64,000 nt of DNA from VFMC01 sp040398525 (GTDB taxonomy: Bacteria; Actinomycetota; Acidimicrobiia; Acidimicrobiales; Ilumatobacteraceae), in NCBI GenBank assembly GCA_040398525.1, contig JBBATY010000009.1:29913-93912 (forward strand), read 5' to 3'. Below the pieces are notes generated by a model. That model saw only the letters and a program-made list of their open reading frames with translations. It was not told the origin of the DNA and made no database searches. Positions 1 to 7,809 of the stretch are shown here, piece after piece. A program made the position numbers and the translations under genes. Numbering within the stretch: position 1 is the stretch's first letter; the number at the start of each line of letters is the position of its first letter.

Positions 1-359
1 GGCAGGCCGAAGCTCTTCGCCATCGTCGCCAGGCGCCGCAGCTCCATCACCCGCTCGGGAGAGCACGCCAGGCGCAGGCTTCCCGTCTCGTGCCAGTCGA
101 CCGCCTGGCCGGTCTCGGCCTCGAGGCCGCGGTACATCTCGACGGACTGCTCGAGCATCCGGGTGGTGTTGCGGCTCGATCGGAGTTGACCGACCAGACC
201 TGCGGCGTGCCAGGTCGCGCCGTCGGTCAGCTGGTGCTGCTCCAGCAGCACCACGTCGGTCTCACCCATCTTGGTGAGCCAGTAGGCCACGCTGCAGCCC
301 AGGATGCCGCCGCCGATCACGACGATGCGGGCACGGGTGGGGATGGTCGGATCGCTCAT
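1..359 (-). CDS. FAD-dependent demethylating dehydrogenase (DMGDH/sarcosine dehydrogenase type), N-terminal part only
   Basis: The visible 119 residues are the N-terminal FAD-binding half of a DAO/GcvT-type amine demethylase; the rest lies beyond the window edge. A Rossmann motif VVIGGGILG sits near residue 13, and ATWHAAGL has its His at residue 51, the position that carries covalent FAD in dimethylglycine and sarcosine dehydrogenases. The start at 359 aligns with the start of the next gene (both begin MSD). It is a close paralogue of the gene at 362-2812, which is upstream in transcription; only 2 bases separate that stop codon from this start, so the two are one operon and translationally coupled. 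Expected role: oxidative removal of an N-methyl group from a betaine-derived amine with transfer to tetrahydrofolate. Substrate cannot be read from the sequence. Confidence 0.8.
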   Translation of the reverse strand, partial: MSDPTIPTRARIVVIGGGILGCSVAYWLTKMGETDVVLLEQHQLTDGATWHAAGLVGQLRSSRNTTRMLEQSVEMYRGLEAETGQAVDWHETGSLRLACSPERVMELRRLATMAKSFGL

Positions 360-361
360 GG

Positions 362-2812
362 TCATGCCTTCACGCGTGCATTGGTGGGGTCGTAGAGGGG
401 GGAGAGGGTCGCCTCGGCGGGCACCCGTTCGGTGGCGACCTCGAGCTCGTACGACCCGGCGAGCACCCAGTCGGCGGTGACGCCGGCGTGGTTGCGCACG
501 TAGCCCATGCCGATGGAGCGTTCCACCGTGTAGCCGTAGCCGCCGCTGGTGAGCCACCCGCAGCGATCACCGTCGCGGTAGATCGTCTCCCTGCCGAGCA
601 GCACGACCCCTGGGTCCACCGTGAAGGTGGTGAGCACCTTGCGCACGCCCTGCTCGCGCTGGGCCACGATCGCCTCGCGCCCGATGAAGTCGATCCCGCT
701 GCGCAGCTTGACGGCCCAGCCGAGGCCTGCCTCGATCGGCGTGTGGTCGGGCCCGATGTCCGAGCCCCACGCCCGGTACCCCTTCTCGAGGCGGCAGCTC
801 TCGATCGCCCGGTACCCGGCGTTGACGAGGCCGTGGGGAGCGCCGGCATCCATCAGCCGGTCGTACACCCGGGTCGCGTACTCGACCGGGAGATGGAGCT
901 CCCAGCCGAGCTCGCCCATGTAGGTGACGCGCAACGCCCGCACCGGGCATCCGGCGACGCCGATGGTCTGCACCGTGCCGAACGGGAACGCCTCATTGGA
1001 GACGTCAGCACGCGTCACGTGCTGGAGGATGCTGCGGGACTCGGGACCCATCAGCGTGAGGGTCGACCACGCCGAGGTGACGTCGAAGGCTTCGACGTGG
1101 GCATCGGCTGGCAGGTTGCGCTCGATCCAGTCGAGGTCGTGGGTGGCGAACCCCGTGCCCGTGACGAGGTAGAACTCGTCGTGACCCACACGGGCGACGG
1201 TGAGGTCGCACTGAATGCCGCCGCGCTCGTCGAGCAGTTGCGTATAGGTCAGCGATCCGACGGGCTTGCGCACGTTGTTCGCACACAGTCGGTCGAGGGC
1301 TGCGCCAGCATCGGCACCCTTGATCGCGTACTTCGCGAACGACGTCTGATCGACGAGCACTGCAGCTTCGCGGCAGGCGCGGTGCTCGCGCCCGACTGCC
1401 GCGAACCAGTTCTGGCGCCCATAGGTGTAGACGTCGTGGTCGGCCTCGCCCTGCGTCGGGTCGTGGTACCAGTTCGGCCGTTCCCATCCGAGCTTCTCGC
1501 CGAACACCGCACCGGCCGAACGCAGACGTTCGAACAGTGGCGAGACCCGCGCCGGTCGTCCGCTGTGGTGCTCCTCGAACGGCCACGCCATCGTGTAGTG
1601 CTTGGCGTAGGCCTCGAGCGTGCGGCTGCGCACCCAGTCGACATCGCGATGTGGCCGTCCGAAGCGCCGCAGGTCGACCACCCAGAGGTCGAACGGGGGC
1701 CGTCCGTCGTGCACCCACTCGGCAAGCGCCTGCCCCGCACCGCCACCCGCGGCGATGCCGAAGGCGTTGAAGCCTGCACCGACGAACAGGTTCGGCAGCT
1801 CGGGAGCTTCCCCGAGGATGAAGTTCCCGTCCGGCGTGAAGCTCTCCGGGCCGTTGATCAGGGTTCGGATGCCCACCTCCGCCAGCGCCGGCACACGGCC
1901 GATGGCGAGCTCCATGATCGGGGCGAAGTGGTCGACATCGGCGTCGAGCAACTGGAACTGGAACGGTCGCGGGATCCCGTCGACCGCCCACGGGATCGGG
2001 TTCGGCTCGTACCCGCCCATGACGAGGCCGCCGACCTCCTCCTTGTAGTAGGTCAACCGGTCGGGGTCGCGCAGCGTGGGCAACGACCGCGGAACCTCCG
2101 GCGTGAACGGTTCGGTGATGACGTACTGGTGCTCGACCGAGACGAGCGGGACGCTCACGCCCACCGTCGCTGCCAGCTCGCGGGTCCACTGCCCGGCGCA
2201 CAGCACCACCTTCTCGCACTCGATGCGGCCGCGATCGGTGACGACAGCACGGATCCGGCCGTCGACCACCTCGATCGAGAGGACCTCGGTGTGCTCGCAC
2301 AGCGTCGCCCCGGCCATCCGGGCGCCACGGGCGAGGGCCATGGTGATGTCGCTCGGGCTGGCCTGGCCATCGGTGGGCAGGAATGCTGCTCCGACCAGGT
2401 CGTCGATCTCCATCAGCGGCCAGAGCTCCTGTGCCTCACGTGGTGAGAGCAGGTGCATCTCGAGCCCGAAGCTCTTCGCCGTCGTGGCTTGGCGCCGAAC
2501 CTCCGTCCACCGCTCGTCATTGCAGGCCAGGCGCAGGCCGCCGTTCATCTTCCAACCCGTCGCCTGTCCCGTCTCGGCCTCGAGCCGTCGGTACAGGTCG
2601 ACGCTGTTGCCGAGCAACTGGGTGATGTTCGCACTGGTGCGCAGCTGCCCGACGAGACCGGCAGCGTGGAAGGTCGAGCCCGAGGTGAGCTGATGCTTCT
2701 CGACGAGCACGGTGTCGGTCCAGCCGAGCTTGGCGAGGTGGTAGGCGGTCGAGCACCCCACGATGCCGCCACCCACGACCACGGCCCGGGCCGATGTGGG
2801 GAAGTCGCTCAT
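362..2812 (-). CDS. FAD/GcvT-type N-methyl amine dehydrogenase (dimethylglycine or sarcosine dehydrogenase family)
   Basis: This 816-residue cytoplasmic flavoenzyme has an N-terminal DAO domain (VVVGGGIVG near residue 11; GSTFHAAGL with His49, the likely covalent FAD site) followed, after about residue 430, by a GcvT-like tetrahydrofolate-binding half (RAIESCRLEKGYRAWG near the end of the folate domain). Length fits DMGDH/SARDH (about 800-860). Such enzymes oxidise an N-methyl group and pass the formaldehyde-level carbon to THF as methylene-THF, feeding folD/fhs at 10-13 kb. I chose the ATG at 2812 because the Rossmann fold begins at once and because TACGGT lies 7 nt upstream, the leaderless arrangement seen across the window. 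Divergent from a DeoR regulator and the ProVWX importer. Substrate among dimethylglycine, sarcosine or another methylated amine is not decidable. Confidence 0.85.
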   Translation of the reverse strand: MSDFPTSARAVVVGGGIVGCSTAYHLAKLGWTDTVLVEKHQLTSGSTFHAAGLVGQLRTSANITQLLGNSVDLYRRLEAETGQATGWKMNGGLRLACNDERWTEVRRQATTAKSFGLEMHLLSPREAQELWPLMEIDDLVGAAFLPTDGQASPSDITMALARGARMAGATLCEHTEVLSIEVVDGRIRAVVTDRGRIECEKVVLCAGQWTRELAATVGVSVPLVSVEHQYVITEPFTPEVPRSLPTLRDPDRLTYYKEEVGGLVMGGYEPNPIPWAVDGIPRPFQFQLLDADVDHFAPIMELAIGRVPALAEVGIRTLINGPESFTPDGNFILGEAPELPNLFVGAGFNAFGIAAGGGAGQALAEWVHDGRPPFDLWVVDLRRFGRPHRDVDWVRSRTLEAYAKHYTMAWPFEEHHSGRPARVSPLFERLRSAGAVFGEKLGWERPNWYHDPTQGEADHDVYTYGRQNWFAAVGREHRACREAAVLVDQTSFAKYAIKGADAGAALDRLCANNVRKPVGSLTYTQLLDERGGIQCDLTVARVGHDEFYLVTGTGFATHDLDWIERNLPADAHVEAFDVTSAWSTLTLMGPESRSILQHVTRADVSNEAFPFGTVQTIGVAGCPVRALRVTYMGELGWELHLPVEYATRVYDRLMDAGAPHGLVNAGYRAIESCRLEKGYRAWGSDIGPDHTPIEAGLGWAVKLRSGIDFIGREAIVAQREQGVRKVLTTFTVDPGVVLLGRETIYRDGDRCGWLTSGGYGYTVERSIGMGYVRNHAGVTADWVLAGSYELEVATERVPAEATLSPLYDPTNARVKA

Positions 2813-2819
2813 GGCTGCG

Positions 2820-2825
2820 ACCGTA
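2820..2825 (-). promoter_or_regulatory. -10-like hexamer for leaderless demethylase transcript
   Basis: TACGGT on the minus strand ends 7 nt before the ATG at 2812, which would place the first transcribed base at or next to the start codon. The 78-bp gap to the DeoR gene therefore carries divergent promoters. No clear -35 was seen. Confidence 0.45.
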
Positions 2826-2890
2826 GTCGTTGGTTCCAACATGATCGGACAGTCCTGGCGTTTTCTGGAGGGAGGCGCAAAGATGACGCG

Positions 2891-3742
2891 ATGGGGACCG
2901 TCGAGCACCGGCTCGAGCACGACGTGCTGAGCGTCGTGTCGCTGCGCGGCTCGATGGGGGTACGTGACCTGGCTGTGCTCCTCGGCGTGTCCGAGCAGAC
3001 GGTTCGCCGGGTCGTGCGCCCGATGGTGGCCCGCGGCCAGGTGGCCAAGGTCCACGGCGCGGTGGTCGCCACGCAGCGACCTGGCGAGCAGCCATTCCTC
3101 GCTCGGATGAACGTGGCTCGCCACGCCAAGGTCGCCATCGCAGCCGAGGTGGCCAAGCTGGTCGCAGACGGCGATTCGGTAGTGCTCGACACCGGCTCGA
3201 CAACTGGCTACATCGCCCAGGCCCTGCGGCAACACCGCGAGCTCACCGTGGTGACCAACTCTGCGTTCATCGCCACGAGCTTGGCCACCATTCCTGGGAA
3301 CCGTGTGTACATCGCAGGAACCGAACTACGCAGCCACGACGGCGCGTCGTTCGATCGGCGTGCGTTCGAGGTGGTGCAGTCGATGCGCGTGCGGTGGGCC
3401 GTGCTGTCGGCCTCGGCGGTCGACGCAAGGCGCGGCTTCATGGTGCACGACCGCGCCGAGGCCGAGATGTCGGCGGCGATGGCGGCCATCGCCGACACAC
3501 GGATCATGGCGGTCGATCGCTCGAAGTGGGGACGCTGCGCGCTCGTGGCTGTCGAGGGGCTCCGAGCCGGCGACATCGTCGTCAGCGACGGCCCACCTGC
3601 GACGGACTTCGCCTCGCTCCTCGAAACGATGCGGCTCGTCGACGCCTCGCCCGGGTCGATCGAGCGCGCCGTCTATGCTCGACCAACCGAGCAGGCGGGG
3701 CTCGGATTGGTTGCGGGGTCGGGGGAGGAGGACCACTGGTGA
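2891..3742 (+). CDS. DeoR-family transcriptional regulator
   Basis: The 283-residue protein has a DeoR-type helix-turn-helix in the first 60 residues (VRDLAVLLGVSEQTVRRVVR) and a DeoRC sensor domain with VVLDTGSTTGYIA (about residue 100) and the family signature region around AVDRSKWG. DeoR sensors usually bind a phosphorylated sugar or small metabolite; here the neighbours suggest control of betaine uptake and demethylation. The ATG at 2891 is the only start in frame before the HTH; GGAGGGAGG at 2867-2875 is an imperfectly spaced ribosome site. The stop codon overlaps the GTG start of the ProV gene (GTGA at 3739), so regulator and importer are co-transcribed, implying autoregulation. It diverges from the two FAD/GcvT genes and may control both sides. 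Ligand unknown. Confidence 0.85.
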   Translation: MGTVEHRLEHDVLSVVSLRGSMGVRDLAVLLGVSEQTVRRVVRPMVARGQVAKVHGAVVATQRPGEQPFLARMNVARHAKVAIAAEVAKLVADGDSVVLDTGSTTGYIAQALRQHRELTVVTNSAFIATSLATIPGNRVYIAGTELRSHDGASFDRRAFEVVQSMRVRWAVLSASAVDARRGFMVHDRAEAEMSAAMAAIADTRIMAVDRSKWGRCALVAVEGLRAGDIVVSDGPPATDFASLLETMRLVDASPGSIERAVYARPTEQAGLGLVAGSGEEDHW

Positions 3743-4761
3743 GCGAGCCCATGATCTCGGTGCGCAACCTGTGGAAGGTGTACGGACCGCGGCCTGAGCG
3801 CATCGTCGGCTCGGCCGAGGCCGATCTGCCACGCAAGGAACTCGAGGCGCGAACCGGCAACGTCGTGGCGATGCGCGACATCGACCTCGACGTCGCCCCC
3901 GGTGAGGTGTTCGTGGTGATGGGCCTCTCCGGCAGCGGCAAGAGCACCCTGGTGCGCTGCCTGACGCGCCTCATCGAGCCGACGGCCGGGACCGTTCGCA
4001 TCGGCGACACCGACGTGACCGCCGCAAGCGGCGACGCTCTGCTCGAGATCCGACGCCACAAGGTGAGCATGGTCTTCCAGCACTTCGGACTCCTTCCCCA
4101 CCGCAGCCTGGTCGACAACGTGGCATTCGGCCTCGAGGTGCGTGGGGCCGACAAGGCCGAGCGGCGGGCTCGGGCCCTCGCCCAACTCGAGCTCGTGGGC
4201 TTGGCGGGGATGGGCGACTACCGGCCGCACCAGTTGAGCGGGGGCCAGCAGCAGCGGGTGGGCTTGGCTCGTGCACTGGCCACCGGGCCGGATGTGCTGC
4301 TCTTCGACGAGCCGTTCTCGGCGCTCGACCCACTCATCCGTCGCGAGATGCAGGACGAGGTCATCCGCCTGCGTCGAGAGGTGAACACCACGATGGTGTT
4401 CATCACCCACGACCTCTCCGAAGCCCTGCGAATCGGAGACCGGATCGCGATCATGCGTGATGGCCGCTTCGTGCAGGTCGGCACGCCCGCAGAGGTTGTG
4501 CTCGAACCGGCCGACGATTACGTGCGCAACTTCGTTCGCGATGTGCCGCGATCGCACGTCGTGCCCGTGGGAGCCGTGATGGAACCGCTCGGTGACGGCC
4601 CGTTCGGTAGCGATGTGCCGGCCTCGGCCAAGGTGCGCGATGTGGTGGGTGAGGTCGCGCACCACGACCGGCCGATACGGGTGCTCGATGCCGCGGGTCA
4701 ACCCGCCGGCCAGGTGACGCGCGCAGCGGTGTTGGCCGTCATCGCCGGAGAGGACCTGTGA
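3739..4761 (+). CDS. proV: Glycine betaine/proline betaine ABC importer, ATP-binding subunit (ProV/OpuAA type)
   Basis: This 340-residue ATPase energises uptake of quaternary amines. Walker A GLSGSGKST is at residues 62-70, the signature LSGGQQQRVGLARAL and Walker B DVLLFDEPFSALDP follow, and the stretch after Walker B (RREMQDEVIRLRREV) is typical of ProV/OpuAA, as is the N-terminal extension before the first strand. The C-terminal tail is short with at most one degenerate CBS module, so classic tandem-CBS osmosensing looks reduced. The GTG at 3739 was chosen over the ATG at 3751 because the ribosome site GGAGGAGG at 3723-3730 is correctly spaced for it; it overlaps the DeoR stop. Followed after 1 base by the permease. 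In this setting the importer probably serves catabolism at least as much as osmoprotection. Confidence 0.92.
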   Translation: MSEPMISVRNLWKVYGPRPERIVGSAEADLPRKELEARTGNVVAMRDIDLDVAPGEVFVVMGLSGSGKSTLVRCLTRLIEPTAGTVRIGDTDVTAASGDALLEIRRHKVSMVFQHFGLLPHRSLVDNVAFGLEVRGADKAERRARALAQLELVGLAGMGDYRPHQLSGGQQQRVGLARALATGPDVLLFDEPFSALDPLIRREMQDEVIRLRREVNTTMVFITHDLSEALRIGDRIAIMRDGRFVQVGTPAEVVLEPADDYVRNFVRDVPRSHVVPVGAVMEPLGDGPFGSDVPASAKVRDVVGEVAHHDRPIRVLDAAGQPAGQVTRAAVLAVIAGEDL

Positions 4762-4762
4762 G

Positions 4763-6703
4763 GTGACCGCGGCGACGCTGACCCCGTCACCGACGGTCGG
4801 GTCGGTGGGAGCGCGTCGGTGGCTGGTTCCGGTGGGGGTCTTCGCTGCGCTGTTCGTCGTCGCGTTTGCGGCGTCGCCCGATGTGCCCGATTGGCTCGAC
4901 ATCGGCTTCCAGAAATGGGTCCGCGACCGCTACCTCTGGACAGTCGAGAACAGCGACAACTGGATCTTCTCCTACATCTTCGAACCGATCGGTTCAGCGA
5001 TCAACTGGCTGGTCCGACAGGCGATCGACCTCCTCTCCTGGTTGAGGTGGACGGGAGTGCTGGCCATTGCCGGCGCCATCGCGTGGCGCGGCGGCGGGTG
5101 GCGCGCCTGTGCAGCAACCAGCGCTGCACTGCTCGGTGTGGGCGTGCTGGGCGTCTGGGACCCGGCCATGGTGACCCTGGCCGTGATGCTCGTCGCCGTC
5201 ACCATCGCGCTCGCTATCGGCATCCCGCTCGGAGTGTGGAGTGCTCGCTCGGCACGGGTCGAGAGCATCCTGCGACCCATCCTCGACACCGCCCAAGTGA
5301 TGCCGGCATTCGTCTACCTGATCCCGCTGGTCGTGCTCTTCGGCATCAAGTACCCGCCGGCAGTCCTGGCAACGGTGATCTACGCCGTGCCCCCAGCCGT
5401 GCGCCTCACCAGCCACGGCCTGCGCAGCGTGCCCGTGGTGAGCAACGAGGTGGCAGTGTCGTTCGGCTGCACCTCGTGGCAGCAGCTGGTGAAGGTACAG
5501 GTCCCACTTGCCCGGCGAGCCATCCTGCTCGGCCTCAACCAGGTGATCATGATGGCGTTCGGAATCGTGGTCATCGCCTCGGTCCTCGGCGTCGACGACC
5601 TCGGCGGCCTGGTGCTGAAGGGGTTGCAGAAGAACGACGTCGGAGCCGCCTTCGTTCCCGGTCTGGCCATCGTGCTGCTCGCCATCGCGTTCGACCGTAT
5701 GTCGACGGGGGAGCGGCCGGATGGGTCGACCGTGACGCGGCGCGACACGCTCATCGCCGCCGGCGTGGTCATCGCGGCCATCGCAGCTGCCTACGTCTTC
5801 AGCCAGCAGACGTTTCCGAGCTCGTTGACCGTCGACATCTCCGACCGCGTCAATCAGGTCGTCGACTGGTTCCAGGATGCGCTCGTCGACATCACCGAGA
5901 CGATCAACCGGGTCATCGTCACCGATCTGCTCGAGCCGATGCGCAGGTTCTTGACCGCCACCCCGTGGCTCGTGGTCGTGGTGGCGGTCGCTGCCATCGC
6001 CTACGCCAGCCGGGGATGGCGCCTCGCCCTCGGCTGCGCCGCCTGCCTCGTCGCCATCGGCGCGTTGGGCGACATTCCCGGCGGTGAGGGGGGCAGGACG
6101 TCGTTGTGGGACCTGGCGATGAACACGCTCAGCCAGGTGCTGCTCGCCATCGTGATCAGCGTCCTCATCGCGCTGCCGCTCGGCGTCTGGGCCGGGAGGT
6201 CGCCACGGGTGGATGCAGCGTTGCGACCCATCCTCGACGCGGCGCAGGTGATGCCACAGTTCGTCTACCTGATCCCCGTGCTGTTCCTGTTCGACCCAGG
6301 CCGTGGGGCCGGTGTCGTGGCGTCGGTGATCTACGCCGTGCCTCCGTGCATCCGGTTGACGAGCCTCGGGCTGCGAGAGGTTCCGGTGGCGCCTCGCGAA
6401 GCAGCGGTGTCGTTCGGTGCCACGCCCCGCCAGGAACTGTTCAAGGTCCAGTTGCCCCTGGCGTTCCGCTCGATCATGCTGGGAATCAACCAGAGCATCC
6501 TGATGGTGCTCGCCACGGTCATCATCGCTGCGCTCATCGGCGCTGGCGCACTCGGCCTCGTGTCGTACGAGGCGTTCGCCAAACCGATCCTGAAGATCGG
6601 CTCCGGCGCGGCTGGTGGCGTGGCTATCGTTCTGCTTGCCGTGGTGCTCGACCGCATCACCCAGGCATGGGGAACACCACGCCGGACCCGTCCGGCGCCG
6701 TGA
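4763..6703 (+). CDS. proW: Glycine betaine ABC importer, tandem-fused permease (two ProW modules)
   Basis: At 646 residues this is about twice a normal ProW and contains two binding-protein-dependent permease modules in one chain. Module 1 (about residues 135-320) and module 2 (about 445-640) are clear repeats: RPILDTAQVMPAFVYLIP against RPILDAAQVMPQFVYLIP, and IYAVPPAVRLTSHGLR against IYAVPPCIRLTSLGLR. Both carry an EAA-type coupling loop for the ATPase (VAVSFGCTSWQQLVKVQVPLA; AAVSFGATPRQELFKVQLPLA). Single chains could thus replace the usual permease homodimer. GTG start at 4763 is preceded by GAGAGGA and lies 1 base after the proV stop. An extra hydrophobic and soluble segment precedes each module. 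Tandem permeases of this size occur in some marine bacteria. Confidence 0.9.
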   Translation: MTAATLTPSPTVGSVGARRWLVPVGVFAALFVVAFAASPDVPDWLDIGFQKWVRDRYLWTVENSDNWIFSYIFEPIGSAINWLVRQAIDLLSWLRWTGVLAIAGAIAWRGGGWRACAATSAALLGVGVLGVWDPAMVTLAVMLVAVTIALAIGIPLGVWSARSARVESILRPILDTAQVMPAFVYLIPLVVLFGIKYPPAVLATVIYAVPPAVRLTSHGLRSVPVVSNEVAVSFGCTSWQQLVKVQVPLARRAILLGLNQVIMMAFGIVVIASVLGVDDLGGLVLKGLQKNDVGAAFVPGLAIVLLAIAFDRMSTGERPDGSTVTRRDTLIAAGVVIAAIAAAYVFSQQTFPSSLTVDISDRVNQVVDWFQDALVDITETINRVIVTDLLEPMRRFLTATPWLVVVVAVAAIAYASRGWRLALGCAACLVAIGALGDIPGGEGGRTSLWDLAMNTLSQVLLAIVISVLIALPLGVWAGRSPRVDAALRPILDAAQVMPQFVYLIPVLFLFDPGRGAGVVASVIYAVPPCIRLTSLGLREVPVAPREAAVSFGATPRQELFKVQLPLAFRSIMLGINQSILMVLATVIIAALIGAGALGLVSYEAFAKPILKIGSGAAGGVAIVLLAVVLDRITQAWGTPRRTRPAP

Positions 6704-6731
6704 CTCGCACAACACCAACAGGGGGAACCGA

Positions 6732-7745
6732 ATGAAGACAACACCACGCAGGACTCGGCTGCTGGCAGGCGGGCTCGCCGTCGCCGCGCTGCTCGCCGCC
6801 TGTGGCGGCGACGACGAGGCAGCCACCACCACAGCAGCACCCGACACCACTGCCGACTCCGGTGGCGGCGGAGAAGCTGGGGCGGGGATCGTCCTGGCGG
6901 CGAACCCTTGGACCGGTTCGGCTGTGAACGCGTACGTGGCCAAGGTCGCGCTCGAAGCAGCAGGCACGCCGGTCGAGATCCTCGACATCGACGAGAACTC
7001 CACCTGGGTGGGCCTCGACGACGGCAGCATCGATGCCGTGCTCGAGGTCTGGCCCTCGGGTCACGCCGCCGACTACGAGACCTACATCACCGGCAAGGGC
7101 TCGGTGGTCGACCTCGGCCTGCTCGGCCCGCAGGCGAAGATCGGCTGGTACGTGCCCACGTTCGTCGTCGACGAGAACCCGGCCCTGGCGACGTGGGAGG
7201 GCTTCAAGGACGCTGAGCTGGCGAAGCTGTTCGCAACCGACGAGTCCGGCGCCGACCTCGGCCAGTTCCTGATGGGCGACCCGAGCTACGTCACCTTCGA
7301 CGAGCAGATCATCGCCAACCTCGAGCTGCCGCTCAAGTACGTCGTCGCCGGTTCCGAGACGGCCCTCATCACGGCCATCCAGAAGGCCGTCGACGAAAAG
7401 ACCCCGCTGCTGCTGCAGTTCTGGCAGCCCCACTGGCTCCAGAGCAAGGTCGATCTCACCGAGGTGAAACTCCCCGAGGTCACCGAGGCCTGCGCGGCGT
7501 CGGCCGCTGCCGGCGACGGCGGGTACGTGTGCGACTACCCGGTCGACCAGCTCTACAAGGCCGGATCGGCCAAGCTCGAGGCCAAGAACAAGATGGCCTT
7601 CGACTTCCTGAAGAAGTTCCAATTGACGACCGATCAGCAGAACGAGATCGCTGCGATGATCGACAGTGACGGCATGACGCCGTTGGATGCGGCCACGAAG
7701 TGGGTCGAGGCCAACGCTGATGTCGTCAAGGGGTGGATGGGCTGA
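6732..7745 (+). CDS. proX: Glycine betaine-binding lipoprotein of ABC importer (ProX/OpuAC type)
   Basis: The 337-residue protein is the extracellular receptor for the ProVW importer. A positively charged start and hydrophobic stretch end in the lipobox LLAAC with lipidated Cys24, followed by a Thr/Ala linker. The mature part matches OpuAC: NPWTGSAVNAYVA near the start, and GSIDAVLEVWPSGH, which corresponds to the ProX segment that helps form the aromatic box around the trimethylammonium group. The start is set by the signal peptide and by GGGGG just upstream. Last gene of the deoR-proVWX operon; a GC-rich hairpin follows. Choline, betaine or proline betaine as ligand cannot be told apart by eye. 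Confidence 0.9.
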   Translation: MKTTPRRTRLLAGGLAVAALLAACGGDDEAATTTAAPDTTADSGGGGEAGAGIVLAANPWTGSAVNAYVAKVALEAAGTPVEILDIDENSTWVGLDDGSIDAVLEVWPSGHAADYETYITGKGSVVDLGLLGPQAKIGWYVPTFVVDENPALATWEGFKDAELAKLFATDESGADLGQFLMGDPSYVTFDEQIIANLELPLKYVVAGSETALITAIQKAVDEKTPLLLQFWQPHWLQSKVDLTEVKLPEVTEACAASAAAGDGGYVCDYPVDQLYKAGSAKLEAKNKMAFDFLKKFQLTTDQQNEIAAMIDSDGMTPLDAATKWVEANADVVKGWMG

Positions 7746-7769
7746 CCCCGTCCGGCCCGACAGCGTGAT

Positions 7770-7797
7770 CGAGGGGGTGGCTGCGGCCGCCCCCTCG
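7770..7797. terminator. GC-rich hairpin between convergent proX and choline dehydrogenase
   Basis: CGAGGGGG near 7770 pairs with CCCCCTCG near 7790 (about 11 bp including one G-U pair, 6-nt loop). There is no T tract on either strand, so it is a plausible bidirectional terminator or mRNA end stabiliser rather than a classic intrinsic terminator. Confidence 0.5.
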
Positions 7798-7809
7798 TCG
7801 CGTCCGGGC

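Noticed and set aside
488..2446. 652-residue open frame on the plus strand opposite the demethylase
   Set aside because: Composition is that of an antisense frame in GC-rich DNA, with no domain, and the minus-strand gene is well supported.
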